Shown: positions 1 to 10,784 of the stretch, piece after piece | How positions within the stretch are numbered: the first letter of the stretch is position 1 | Layout of the letters: every line of letters begins with the position of its first letter | From: Gerris lacustris | Taxonomy: Eukaryota; Arthropoda; Insecta; Hemiptera; Gerridae | Assembly: GCA_951217055.1 (NCBI GenBank) | Contig: OX578283.1 | Coordinates: 60,889,832-60,953,831, forward strand | DNA length: 64,000 nt | Direction: 5' to 3' | Made by a program: the position numbers and the translations under genes | Notes under the pieces: generated by a model | What the model saw: only the letters and a program-made list of their open reading frames with translations | What the model was told of the DNA's origin: nothing | Database searches by the model: none

Positions 1-366
1 TGATCGGAGCAACTACATAATCACACATACATAATGTGTGCAAGTATTAGTTTTCTAGGTTGTCTTGAAGTGGGTCAAATATACTCGTAGATTACAAGAT
101 ATGTCCCTGACAGGAAAGTGAAGCTTAGTAGAAGAGTGTAAAAGTCAGTCATAATTTATTTTTCATAATTACTGTTGCCAATGACATTTTGAAGAAGTAA
201 AACAAAATGAATAAATGTTGCTCATTGTAAGATGTGCATTATAAAAGTAAAATAGACAGCCAATTGGTGTGGCACATAGCTTCCTCACATCCTATCATGT
301 ATTTTATTGATTTTATGCTTTTACAAGCCATTATTGTCTAATTTGTTTAATTGTTTCCTCCGTTTT

Positions 367-972
367 TACTTTCTCATATAAAGAGAAAGTATTGTGATGG
401 CGTGAAAATTCGATTTTGAGATTTCGATGGATTTACACGTTTTGAGGTCCCCTGAGTCCAAAAAATGGGTTTTAAAAAATGTCAGTCCGTCGTCTGTCGT
501 CTGTGCAGAAACCTGAGGCCTAAACTACAGGGCCGATTTTGACGAAATTTGGCATACATGTTCAGAAAAATCATACCCCGAGGCTAAATCGAGAAATGAA
601 TTTTAGCTCTAAATTTGGGGGCGCTACCCCCCAAAAACTTTGAAAAAACGTGAAAAAAATTTATATCTCGAAAACGGTTCCGACGATTTTGATTAAAAAA
701 TTCTATAATGTAGCCTATTTAAATACGAATCTAACGATATAAGCCGTTTTCCCGGGAAAAATCTAGTTCCTGAGAAATAAGCTTAAAACGCGGACGGTGA
801 GAGCCCGGGTTCGATTCCCCGCCCAGGAGATTTATATGATAAATTTTGATGAAATGTTCAATAATAATTAAATTTACATACGAAAACTAATAAATTGAAA
901 ACACTGGGCCAAATAATTATGACCTCGTATATGAGAAAGTTTGTCTGAGTTGTCTCGGACCGATTTTTTTAA
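367..972 (+). mobile_element. Family A TIR element, copy 1 (nested in family B)
   Basis: Starts ACTTTCTCATATA and has the inverted TATATGAGAAAGT at 928-940, followed by a conserved tail TTGTCTGAGTTGTCTCGGAC. Comparison with the uninterrupted family B copy shows that exactly this block is extra. Insertion is in a TTTTTA-like run. No transposase ORF, so it is non-autonomous. Confidence 0.75.
797..830 (+). other. tRNA 3'-half-like segment inside family A (perfect B box)
   Basis: GGTTCGATTCC at 808-818 is a perfect Pol III B box / T-loop. It sits between a G/C-rich 5' arm and CCCGCCCAGGAG, resembling the T arm and 3' acceptor of tRNA-Asp. The 6001-6029 copy (minus) is even closer, with CCCCGTCGGGGAG. 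No A box or anticodon arm precedes it. Confidence 0.5.
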
Positions 973-1429
973 TCTGTCAACATTTTTTTGAGTTTTTATA
1001 TTAATTAAAGTATCAATTTAGCAAAAGTTAAAGAGCGCAAATGGTTAAAATTAATCTGGGGCTATCTACGGGTTACTTTCAATATAAACTATAAAAGTTT
1101 CACACAAATCAGATAAGCTATAGGTGTAAATAAATGTATGTTTGTGCGCATGTGGATGAAAAAGAAATGAGCTCAGAAGATTGAAACTATGGAACCAACA
1201 ATCAGCTAATTATGACCTACCATAAAAATTTCATTAAAATCGGACATGCAGTTTTTAAAATATGTTGATTCGCAAAGATTGAGCGACTGACAGACGGAAC
1301 TAAAAATGTTCCTTAATGTCTGAAAAGGATTTCTTTCTTGGAATTTTTGAAATCGGAGACATAAAGAATTTTCGTTCTTCAGAACGATCACATAGCTTCC
1401 GTTACCTTCGGCAAGCTCGGAAGCAAAAA

Positions 1430-2220
1430 AAAAACCCACAATAAATAATATTCCACCATTTCTTCATGTACAATTTCATTATATCCTTCCATTTCCTCTG
1501 CAAAAGAGTAAGAAAACAAATGTACAACTATGATCATGTTTTAAAGCGAACTAATTAAACAACAGGCACTGAATTTATTATATTTATGCTCAAAGAAGCA
1601 CGGTCTTAACAGTACAAACACTGACCGGATTATTTCAAAAAACAAACAAAGCGTACATAAACAATTACAATATACATTTTAATGCGAGTATTTTGTAGGA
1701 ATTATTAAATAAATAATGCAGCAGTAGTAGCAATTAAAAAAATATATTAATAATTATTTTATTATTATAATTTTATTTCTCCATAAATTACAGCATGCAT
1801 AGGACATCTGCGTATTGTGTAAATGCACCTTATGAAGTGTACTATACCCAAGTGAATTGTAAAATTGTATTTACATAAAAATAAGATGTTACCGGGACTA
1901 ATTTTAATATAAACAGGTCTTCAAATTAACCAAAAAAGATTTCAAACAAGGCCCAACATATATTTTCCCAAAAAAAAAAAAACTAATAATCAAAACACAA
2001 TAATTATTTTGCTCGAATGAACGAATCTAAATCTCTGATGAACATTTTTCGACAAAGAGAAAGCTTCTTATCAGTAGATGTTAAATTTATGAACACAAAA
2101 ATAATATTAATTAGTTTGCGATAAAAGCGTTGTAAAACTATTTTGAAACAAAGATTTTTTTTTTACTTTTCATATTATTATTATTCGTACAATTATGTTA
2201 TAAAGAGAAATTTACAGGTG
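1430..2220. other. AT-rich intergenic, nothing recognised
   Basis: Simple A/T runs and no sustained ORF. No repeat seen elsewhere in the window. Confidence 0.5.
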
Positions 2221-2221
2221 T

Positions 2222-2562
2222 AAGGTGCCCTGAGTCCACAAAAGTGGTTTTTAAAAATGTGTGTTTGTCGTCTATGCAGATGCGAGGAGCCTAAACTACT
2301 GGCTATAAACTATGTAGGGAAATTTGGCATACAGGTTCAGAAAAAAATATACCTACCCCGAGGCCAAATCGAGAAATGAATTTGAACCATAAATTTGAGT
2401 TCGCTCCCCTCCAAACACTCTAAAAAACGTGAAATGGTTATTTCTCGAAAACGGTTCAGACGATTCTGATTTAAAAAAGTCTAAAATTTAGTGAATTTAT
2501 ATAAAAATCGTACGACATAAGTCGATTTCCGGGGAAAAATCTAGTTTCCGAGATATTGATGA
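2222..2562 (+). mobile_element. Family A fragment, copy 2
   Basis: Matches family A from the 'CCCTGAGTCC' block to 'GAAAAATCTAGTT', diverged. Its first about 80 bp and the tRNA-like segment are missing. The family's terminal tail reappears at 3937-3982. Confidence 0.7.
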
Positions 2563-2822
2563 ATAAATAGTTATTTGTGCAACTAGTGCGCAAAGTGGCA
2601 CTTTGCTGCACTCGAGAGAAATATTTACGCACGAGCCGCAGGCGAGGGCGGAAAGGTTTCTCGAGTGCAGCAAAGACACTTTAAGCTCGAGTTAGCACAT
2701 TAAATTTTTCCTACAGTTAGTTTTTAATCTGAAAATAAAATATAAAATAATAGTGTTCATCAACATATAACAAGGTTTTATCTACGATTGATACGAAATA
2801 TAAACATTATATCTCTGTTAAG

Positions 2823-2984
2823 ATGCGTAGAAAGTGATTATTTACGTACTTGTATTCATTGCGCATGCGCGTCTCATGGTTCTGAAGAATTCCTCTTCTT
2901 TACCACGAGGAATTCTTCAGAACCATGAGACGCGCATGCACAATGAATACAAGTACGTAAATAATCACTTTCTACGATTCTTCT
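2823..2984. repeat. Long near-perfect palindrome
   Basis: Arms of about 72 bp (from GATGCGTAGAAAGTGATT to CTTCTTTACC and back) pair almost perfectly around about 2900. They include GCGCATGCGC. A transcript would form one long hairpin. Confidence 0.85.
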
Positions 2985-3125
2985 TCATTACCACGCTAGC
3001 GCGGTAAAGAAGAGGAATTCTTCAGCTTTACGCACGATTAGCGAGTTGGTTTACATTTAACAAAACTAATTTGCTATTCTTTTATTAAAGTAACTGCGTT
3101 TATATCAAGTTTTTAGTGAAAAACA

Positions 3126-3215
3126 ATGAATGAATCAAGTGGCTTTGACGAAAATGTAGAGAATAATACTCCTCCAGAAATAATTAATTCGGCAAAAAAT
3201 ACAACTCAAGATTAA
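3126..3215 (+). CDS. Conserved 29-codon mini-ORF in the composite element
   Basis: Reads MNESSGFDENVENNTPPEII... and stops at TAA. The inverted copy at 13839-13750 has the same length and stop position with four residue changes (MSESSDFDEKVENN...). In both, the stop overlaps or abuts an ATG that opens a second short frame, MPSLSRE. Function unknown. It may be the N-terminus of an ORF whose body was deleted. Confidence 0.3.
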   Translation: MNESSGFDENVENNTPPEIINSAKNTTQD

Positions 3216-3737
3216 TGCCATCTTTATCAAGAGAAGAGATACGAACTTACATAGAGCAAGTTTATTTTTTTCTGTATTTATTATTTAAATCTAATAATCG
3301 TAGATAAAGTACGGTACGCAACTCATGGGAAAACGGCATTTTGCATTGCTCGTGTGGTTTTACTACCCTCGCTGTCAAACTCCACACTCGCATGCAAAAT
3401 GCTACTTTCCACACTCGACGCGTAATGTACTATTATAATATGGACTAAACCAGCTGTTCTGTTTATAGCCAGTGTTGCATTTTTTTGCCTGATTCAGCAA
3501 ACCTGACCAAGCGCTGTTATTATTTTTCATCATAACACTTACTCATCACATTTGATACTTTTTTTTAGATTGTATATATTTACTTTTTTATATGTTAACA
3601 TTTATATATTTGATATATAGTGTTTAAATCATGTATAGTTAGTTAAAAAATAATCTTAGTTGTCATTATTATTATAATTTGGATTATTTAATCTTAGTTT
3701 AGATTTAAGTTCTTTATGTTCGTAAGTTGGAACACTG

Positions 3738-3796
3738 GAGTGCGGTAAAGTAAAATGAGTGCGGTAAAGTAAAACGAGTGCGGTAAAGTAGTAAGT
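3738..3796 (+). repeat. 19-bp tandem triplet
   Basis: GAGTGCGGTAAAGTAAAA repeated three times with minor changes. Confidence 0.85.
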
Positions 3797-3936
3797 GCAG
3801 GAATTTGCTGCTTTGCGTACGATTTTGAGTGCGATAACAAACACTTTATCGGTCAACTGTAGGAAAAATAGATTTTTTATAAAAAAAATAAATAAACAAT
3901 TAAATGAGATACTATAAAATATAAATACAGGATCAA

Positions 3937-3982
3937 CATCTCTATGAGAAAGTTTGTCTGAGTTGTCTCGGACAGATTTTTT
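3937..3982 (+). mobile_element. Family A 3' tail
   Basis: TATGAGAAAGTTTGTCTGAG and TTGTCTCGGACAGATTTTTT match the end of family A copy 1. Confidence 0.65.
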
Positions 3983-4064
3983 AATTTATTATTTTAAAAT
4001 GACAAAAGCGGAAAGGCTATGTTTTAATACAATAAACAAAGTTAATAAATTCTTCTTGTCTTTC

Positions 4065-4240
4065 GGGGTAAATAATTACTCAATTTGAATTGATTAAGGT
4101 GATATTTCATCCCTAATTTTGGGACCTCTTCAAACCTTATTAGAGGTCATAGTTGCTATAAAATCATTAAAAAGTTTAATTTTTAAATCGTCTTAATATC
4201 AAATTGTTACCAACCCTAAGGTGGGTAACAAAGTAAAAAA
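4065..4240 (+). repeat. Diverged solo arm of the foldback element
   Basis: GGTGATATTTCATCCCTAAT and AAATCATTAAAAAGTTTAA align in order with the left arm at 5165-5275, with scattered substitutions. The 21-bp core is absent. Confidence 0.6.
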
Positions 4241-4249
4241 GTACCAATT

Positions 4250-5130
4250 AGGCATCATGACTTTTCACTTTATATTAGAGAAAAGTCTACATAAGATTTG
4301 AATACATGTCTCACCTCATTGTAACCCAACCATCACATAATTTGGGTAACAGAAATAAGTTTCAGTAAATTGATGAGTGATATATTCAGCTACGCTAATT
4401 CTTTTTGACAAAACTAATATTTTAATGTGACAAAATTACATTTGTTAAGTGCAAAGGAACAATAAATTAAATAAGTAAAGTATAAAACTCTTGGAGCGGC
4501 ATTCAGTAACATAACATTGAGTCATAGACCCCATAAAGATAACTAAAAGATAAGCCCACAAAACAAAACCAACTACACCTATGAAATCCTAGATAGACCC
4601 ATTCTTCTTAGTAATTACTTGCTTCCTTCTTCAAAGCATTACGCTGCCTAATGGCTGTGAAATAACTATAATATTTGCAATTAACTGCACAGATCCATTT
4701 GAATGCAATGCAGTTCCAACTGTATCCTTTCTTTAAAGAAAAGTGCATCTTAGTGCAGTCAAACAACTCTCTTAATTGGCGTTTAAATAGAAAAAAAAGT
4801 ATGAAATAATTATAAGATTTTATCGTAACCTTAGGTCTATGAAGGTAACACACTGATATGCAAAGTGAAAATGAAGGAAATCAATATACTTCTTTTTTAT
4901 AATAATGAAGTTATTTCCTGCCAGTTTTATTTTTAATTTAAAACCATATTTTATCGTGTTCAGGCACTATCATAAAGAAAAGCAATTTATCACAACACAT
5001 TTACTATAATTATTAACAACGATGGGGTTTTATAAAAAAAAATAAATTGAGTCAAATTAAGATGCAACGGCATTATAGTTAGGTTTGTAAAAAATGTTTA
5101 GCAAAATACGATAAAAAATATAATTTGAAT
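4250..5130. other. Intergenic, nothing recognised
   Basis: AT-rich and unique within the window. No reliable ORF or hairpin. Confidence 0.5.
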
Positions 5131-5132
5131 GA

Positions 5133-5827
5133 ATATTTATAAACTCTTAAGTGTCCATAGGGGTAAATAAAAAACTCATTTATAAGGTAATATTTCGTCC
5201 CTTATTTTGGAACATCTTCTACCCTTGTTAGTGGTCTACGTTGCTAACAATCATTAAAAAGTTAAATCGTCAGGTTTTTAAACAAATTAAAAGGTGAGTC
5301 ATGAGAAGTTGCCTGTTTGACACCTAGTCAGTGACTCCAACCACCTAGTCACTGACTAGGTGGTTGGAGTCACTGACTAGGTGGTTGGAGTCACTGACTA
5401 GGTGGTTGGAGTCACTGACTAGGTGGTTGGAGTCACTGACTAGGTGGTTGGAGTCACTGACTAGGTGGTTGGAGTCACTGACTAGGTGGTTGGAGTCACT
5501 GACTAGGTGGTTGGAGTCACTGACTAGGTGGTTGGAGTCACTGACTAGGTGGTTGGAGTCACTGACTAGGTGGTTGGAGTCACTGACTAGGTGGTTGGAG
5601 TCACTGACTAGGTGGTTGGAGTCACTGACTAGGTGTCAAACAGGCAACTTCTCATGACTCACCTTTTATTTAATTTGTTTAAAAACCTGACGATTTAACT
5701 TTTTAATGATTGTTAGCAACGTAGACCACTAACAAGGTTAGAAGATGTTCTAAAATAAGGGACGAAATATTACCTTATAAATGAGTTTTTTATTTACCCC
5801 TATGGACACTTAAGAGTTTATAAATAT
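5133..5827. mobile_element. Foldback element with 21-bp satellite core
   Basis: Left arm (about 5133-5345) and right arm (about 5620-5827) are inverted repeats of about 210 bp with few mismatches, starting ATATTTATAAACTCTTAAGT. The centre is a 21-bp tandem array. This organisation is like Drosophila FB-type foldback transposons (analogy only). No coding sequence beyond the array's open frame. Confidence 0.85.
5347..5633 (+). repeat. 21-bp tandem array, about 13 copies
   Basis: Unit GGTTGGAGTCACTGACTAGG(T), nearly identical copies. Because 21 is divisible by 3 it reads open as an ESLTRWL heptad repeat (5364-5657), which I regard as a by-product. Confidence 0.97.
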
Positions 5828-5876
5828 ACATAAAAAAGGGAACGACATATATTTATATCATTATATAAAAAATCGC

Positions 5877-6407
5877 AACAACACAAACAAATTTCTCATA
5901 TACGAGTTCATAATTATTTAGCCCAGTGTTTTCCATTTACTAGTTTTCATTTAATTATTATTGTACATTTCATTCAAAATTTATCATAAAAATAACTTCT
6001 CCCCGACGGGGAATCGAACCCGGCCTCTCTCCGTTCGCGTTTAAAGATATTTTCTCAGGAACTAGATTTTTCTCTGGAAAACGGCTTATATCGTTAGGTT
6101 CGTATTTAAATGGACAACATTTTAGAATTTATTAATCGAAATCGTCGGAACCGTTTTCGAGAATTATTTTTTTTTCTTTTTTCCATAGTTTTTGGGGGGT
6201 AGCGCCTCCAAATTTAGGTTTAAAATTAATTTTTCTGAAAATGTATGCCAAATTTCGTCTAAATCGGCCCAGTAGATTAGGCTCCAGATATATGCAAAGA
6301 GATATTTTAAAAGCAACTTTTTTGGACTCAAGGGACCTCAAAACGTGTAAATCCATCAAAATCGAATTTTCGCGCTATCACAATACTTTCTCTTTATATG
6401 AGAAAGT
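5877..6407 (-). mobile_element. Family A TIR element, full-length inverted copy
   Basis: Ends ACTTTCTCTTTATATGAGAA at the right and TTTCTCATATACGAG at the left. It contains the same blocks as copy 1 in reverse order, including the tRNA-Asp-like segment at 6001-6029 with the B box on the minus strand. Confidence 0.8.
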
Positions 6408-6412
6408 AAAAT

Positions 6413-7660
6413 GTATAATTTGAAGTTTTTTTTTAAGCATATATAATACATAAATTCACTAGTAATTTAACATTCAGGCATTATGTACCAATTTGCTTTT
6501 TTATTCTTGCCTCTGAACACTAAATTAACTTTAAGTTAATGTAATATACTAATAGTATGAGAGGTAAAATTCAGTTAACATGTATTTTGTTAAATACATA
6601 CAGAGGAGTACAGATGCAGTTGTTTTAACAAAAAGTGTCAGAAAAATCAACTGCAGTATTGCTTAGTTGAAGCTGTCAGAACAGATAAAGAATAGGATAA
6701 TCTATTGACTAGACTAGAGCAATGGTTGACCAACTTTTTCAGTTCACTGCCCTCTTAAGATTATCATTTTACTCTTGAAACACCCTTAAGCTGCAATTCA
6801 ATTGTGTGTTTTTTTTAGATATAGTTTTCAATTATTTTACTTACTAACCTATGTTCTCTAAATGATAAAAAATCAGTACCTCAGAAATAAATTATTTTAA
6901 TTTACTTATTGTGATATTTACTGCATTATAATGGCAGATAATTGTGATAAAGTACCTACATAACTAAATAACACCTTGTCAGTAACTTTGGCAGTAAATA
7001 AAGAAGTAATGAATTTAAAAATGTTGTATACTTTAAAGAAATAATTACCTGTTTTAAACGAGTACAAAAAAATTGCTAAAATGTGACTGACAAAATTTAC
7101 CTCTGAGATACAGATATATTAATCATTTATTTTGGTGTTTTTATGGTAGAAGCTGATGCTCTGATCCCATACCACCACCCATTACTATATTAGTAATAGT
7201 AGTAATAAAGAACTACATGGGCCTAGCATCATAAGTGCATGTTACAGGATTTTCCAATTTATTTGTAACATGTTCATGTTTTAAGGCAGAAGAAATATCT
7301 GTCATGCAAAACAAAAAACTAAATGAAAATGTGACACTCTTAAATATATGTAGTACTAAGAAGTTGGACTCTTTTTAGTACTACATTTCGCCAATAGAAG
7401 TACTTTAGTATTCAAATATAGTACCAGAAAGTTATAAGGTAGCTCAATTTTCACTTTTTAGTGCGATATTTTACCAATAGGAGAGCACCATGGTGACTGT
7501 CAGCAGAGCAGAGGTGTAAGGGTTGGCTAAACTGGATTCAATGCCCAAAAACATTCATGATTCAATATTTTCCCATGAAGTAGAGAAAATTTCAACACTG
7601 TCTTATCTCAAATTTCATTATGTGAAAGGTTATACAAATGACAGGTTATAAACATTGTAA
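6413..7660. other. Intergenic, nothing recognised
   Basis: AT-rich with many short stops. A GAGCAATGGTTGACCAAC block at about 6718 resembles a transposon edge but no partner end was found. Confidence 0.4.
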
Positions 7661-7664
7661 TTTT

Positions 7665-8275
7665 GCTTCCAAGCTTCCCGAAGGTAACGGAAGCTATATG
7701 ATCGTTCTGAAGAACAAAAATATTTTATGGCTCCGATTTCAAAAATTACAAGACAGAAATCCGTTTATACATCAGGGAACATTTTTGGTCCCGTGACTGT
7801 CTGACAGTCTGTCACTCAATTTTTGCGAACCAACATATCTTAAAAGCTACACGTCCGATTTAAACGAAATTTGTATGGTAGGTCATAATTAGCTCATTGT
7901 TGGTCCCATATAAGTTTCAACCTTCTACACTCATTTGTTTCTCTTCCACATGCGCACAAACATACATTTATTTACACCTATAGCTTCAAAAGTACTTATC
8001 TGATTTGTATGAAACTTTAATAGTTTATCGAAAGTAACCTGCAGATAGCCCCAGATTCATTTGAACCATCTGTGCTGTATAATTTTTTCTAAATTGATAC
8101 TTTAATTAATGTAAAAAATCAAAACAATTTTCACAGATTAAATAAAAACGGGGGAGACAATTAAACAAATTACACAATAATAATGGTTTGTAAAAGCATT
8201 AATTCAATAAAGTATGTGATAGGATGCGAGTAAGCTATGTGCCATACCAATTGGCAGTCTATTTTTTTATCCCAC
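7665..8275 (+). mobile_element. Family B element, uninterrupted copy
   Basis: Starts near GCTTCCCGAAGGTAACGGAA, runs through TGTCTGACAGTCTGTCACTC and CGTCCGATTTAAACGAAATT, and ends AAGCTATGTGCCATACCAAT. It gives the empty-site reference for the family A insertion at 367. Also present at 52320-52880 and 58893-59085. Confidence 0.75.
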
Positions 8276-8279
8276 CCTT

Positions 8280-10235
8280 TAGAGAAAATTTTATTCGGAA
8301 CAATGTCAAGAGATTGGCAGAAGTCTAAAGAAGACCATTTTAATCCTTCCCAATTTTGGTTTTGGTTATTGCATTCTTAGTATTGAGTACTCCTGCCTCT
8401 TCACCTCGCCTATTGACACATTCTGTTAGGAATATGAACAATGAAAGATAGAATAATGTTGAAATAATACACACATGAAGTCATCAGTAAAGAGAGATGA
8501 CTAAACCCTCCCATACATGTAGCGGTATACCTGACAGCTAAACCAGAACTTGTCGTGTGCTACCATAACTGTACCTTTATGTCAAATGTATTGAACTATA
8601 CATCAAAACGATAGGTTACAGGCCCCAGTTTATCAATCTTCAGGTTTACTGCAAAATGTAGGTATGCTAATTAAGAGATTATCACCTACAGAGGATCTAG
8701 ATTACTGAAGTTTTCTAGAAAGGTAACACAGATGACACATAAAAAAAAAAACATTTTACTCAGAAGGGATCTGAACAAGACTATCATAACAATGCCTTAA
8801 GTTTAAATTTTTACTTTAACAATTTTTGTTAAGTACCTTTTATCTTAGCGTCTTGATTCAACAACACTACCTAAACCAGGATGTATAAAATGCAGAAGAA
8901 ATTTGGAAGAAAATACAATGTAACAGAGAAGGCAATAGAATTAATTAACCACTAGAACTTTATTAGACCAAGGATTAAAGTTTAGACATTAAACCACCTC
9001 TGTTGTTAATCTTCACCAAACTTAAAACCAATGAAGAAAAATACTCATTTGAGAATGTACTGTGTGAACCACTCTGAATACATAATCAGCATCTGAATAC
9101 TAAATTACTATTATATAATATTAGTATTCTTTAGGAACTTAACTTTTAGATAATAAAAATAAATAGTACTATTGATAGTGTAGGTATCATAATATAACTG
9201 AACAAAAACTTAATAATTACTTAGCTAAAAAAAAAATTATTACTGAACAATAATTACACTGCTAACAATAGTTACTTTAAACTGTTCAGATAATTACTTA
9301 TAATAATTTGCTTAATGAGTGGACTTATTAGATAACGATAATAGAATAAAAATTGAATTCAACAAACAAGACTTTGGACCTTAGATATATTTTATTAAAT
9401 ATACTGTAAATAGGTATACTAAAGCAAAGTTAGATAAACTTTTAGTTTAGATAAACAATAAAATGTAATGTACAGAGAAAGAAAACCACATTTTAAAGCT
9501 AAACTAAGAAAATAACTTAAGTTTTCCACAATACACAACTCTAAAAAGAATATTTACGTTGAAACTAGCATCAATCTCAACCAATTCCTTCAAATATAAC
9601 AAAATAACGATACAAAATTTGAAATTATAAACAAATATAATTATAAGTTTGTTTATAAGGCATTTTACAACCACATAATGACTGAAATTCTCATCAATAA
9701 TGGGTGGGTGTAATTGCACCACAAGTGATAAAGGAATTACTTATAATTAAAATAAAATAAGTACCCCACAAAACCATAAAAAATGATTCATTTTCATTCA
9801 GAAATTGATTCATTAATAAATAATGTAGGACAGGATATGGAAAGTTAATTATAGTAATTTAAATAAAATTAAGTATGCTTAACCGGCTTTATAAGCTTCG
9901 GTAATGAATTATATTTATGTTATTATTAAATAATTCACACAATTGTTCAGTTAGATTGATGTACGAAATTGAATATAATTAATCTTTACCTAGTTTTAAT
10001 AATTATATAATCATATTTATGAGAAAATAAAGTCTTTACGAATATGAAATAACTGATAAGAGGGGAAAAAAAACATGAGTTGATAACGTGAAGTACAAAG
10101 ATCATTACGATATGAAATGAACGCAGAATAAAACTAACCTTTTAAAATTGAAGGATGATATAAACTAAAGTATTTAGACAAATAAGTCGGTTGGATTATG
10201 GCGAAAAAAATAGTTAATTTACTTTTAATTAAGAA
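8280..10235. other. Intergenic, AT-rich, nothing recognised
   Basis: No repeat shared with the rest of the window and no ORF with coding character. Confidence 0.45.
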
Positions 10236-10239
10236 CGTC

Positions 10240-10450
10240 AAAGAGGAAAATAATTCTCGCGAAGCCGCGATAAGAACTGTAGTTGTTTACAACTGACCTT
10301 CGTTTCTTCGACTGGTTTGCCGGCTCGTATTCGTTAAATAAACGATGTAATAGCGGGGAGATCCCCATCTACTGCGCATGCGCCAGCCGGTTCTTACTTC
10401 CTACGGGTGGGGATAACAAAGCCTGTGACGTAACATTAACATAAAAACCT
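10240..10450. promoter_or_regulatory. GC/CpG-rich patch, candidate promoter
   Basis: About 200 bp that stands out from AT-rich flanks. It contains CTGCGCATGCGCCAG (10372-10386), matching the NRF-1-type palindrome, and TGACGTAA (10426-10433), a CRE/ATF-like site. No first exon could be assigned on either strand. A similar GCGCATGCGC occurs inside the composite repeat at 2823, so a repeat origin is possible. Confidence 0.3.
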
Positions 10451-10784
10451 TTTGTTCTTTACAAATACATAGCTAGACATCGTGTGGCTCCATAAGTATG
10501 GCGTTTCTTTTGAAATTAATATTGTCTCCTGCTTGTGCTACAAAGCAAAAATAAGCTTGCTAACAATAAATGCTACGAAAGTGAATCAATATAAATTCAA
10601 CCAAGAAGCCCCCTTACTTTTTACACGTGATTTTAGGGGGGGGGGTCTCTATATTTGACTTAAATTATTAACTACTACTTTATACGTGTGTTTAATTTTA
10701 AATTTAAGATGAGACTCAATTACTCAATTTCCTGTATTAACTTAACAACTTAACTAATTGCTTAATTATTAACTTTTTTTTAAA

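Larger units (their letters stand above)
252..1427 (-). mobile_element. Family B element, copy 1, interrupted by family A
   Basis: Reverse orientation relative to 7665-8275. The left piece (252-366) and right piece (973-1427) together reproduce the 7665-8275 copy in order. The outer end has the hairpin-like GCTTCCGTTACCTTCGG...GGAAGC and the inner end has TTGGTGTGGCACATAGC. No coding potential. Confidence 0.75.
2565..3870 (+). mobile_element. Composite CpG-rich element with long palindrome and two mini-ORFs
   Basis: Lies between two pieces of family A. It contains GC-rich modules such as CTGCACTCGAGAG...CTCTCGAGTGCAG-like pairs (2590-2700), a palindrome (2823-2984), a mini-ORF pair (3126-3308), a 'GCAAAATGC / ACTCG' module (3305-3430) and a 19-bp triple repeat (3738-3796). 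A second copy of the 2823-3430 part occurs inverted at 13540-14065. Confidence 0.6.

Noticed and set aside
5364..5657. 97-codon ORF of repeated ESLTRWL
   Set aside because: Produced by a 21-bp satellite whose length is a multiple of three. No start context, and the flanks are transposon arms.
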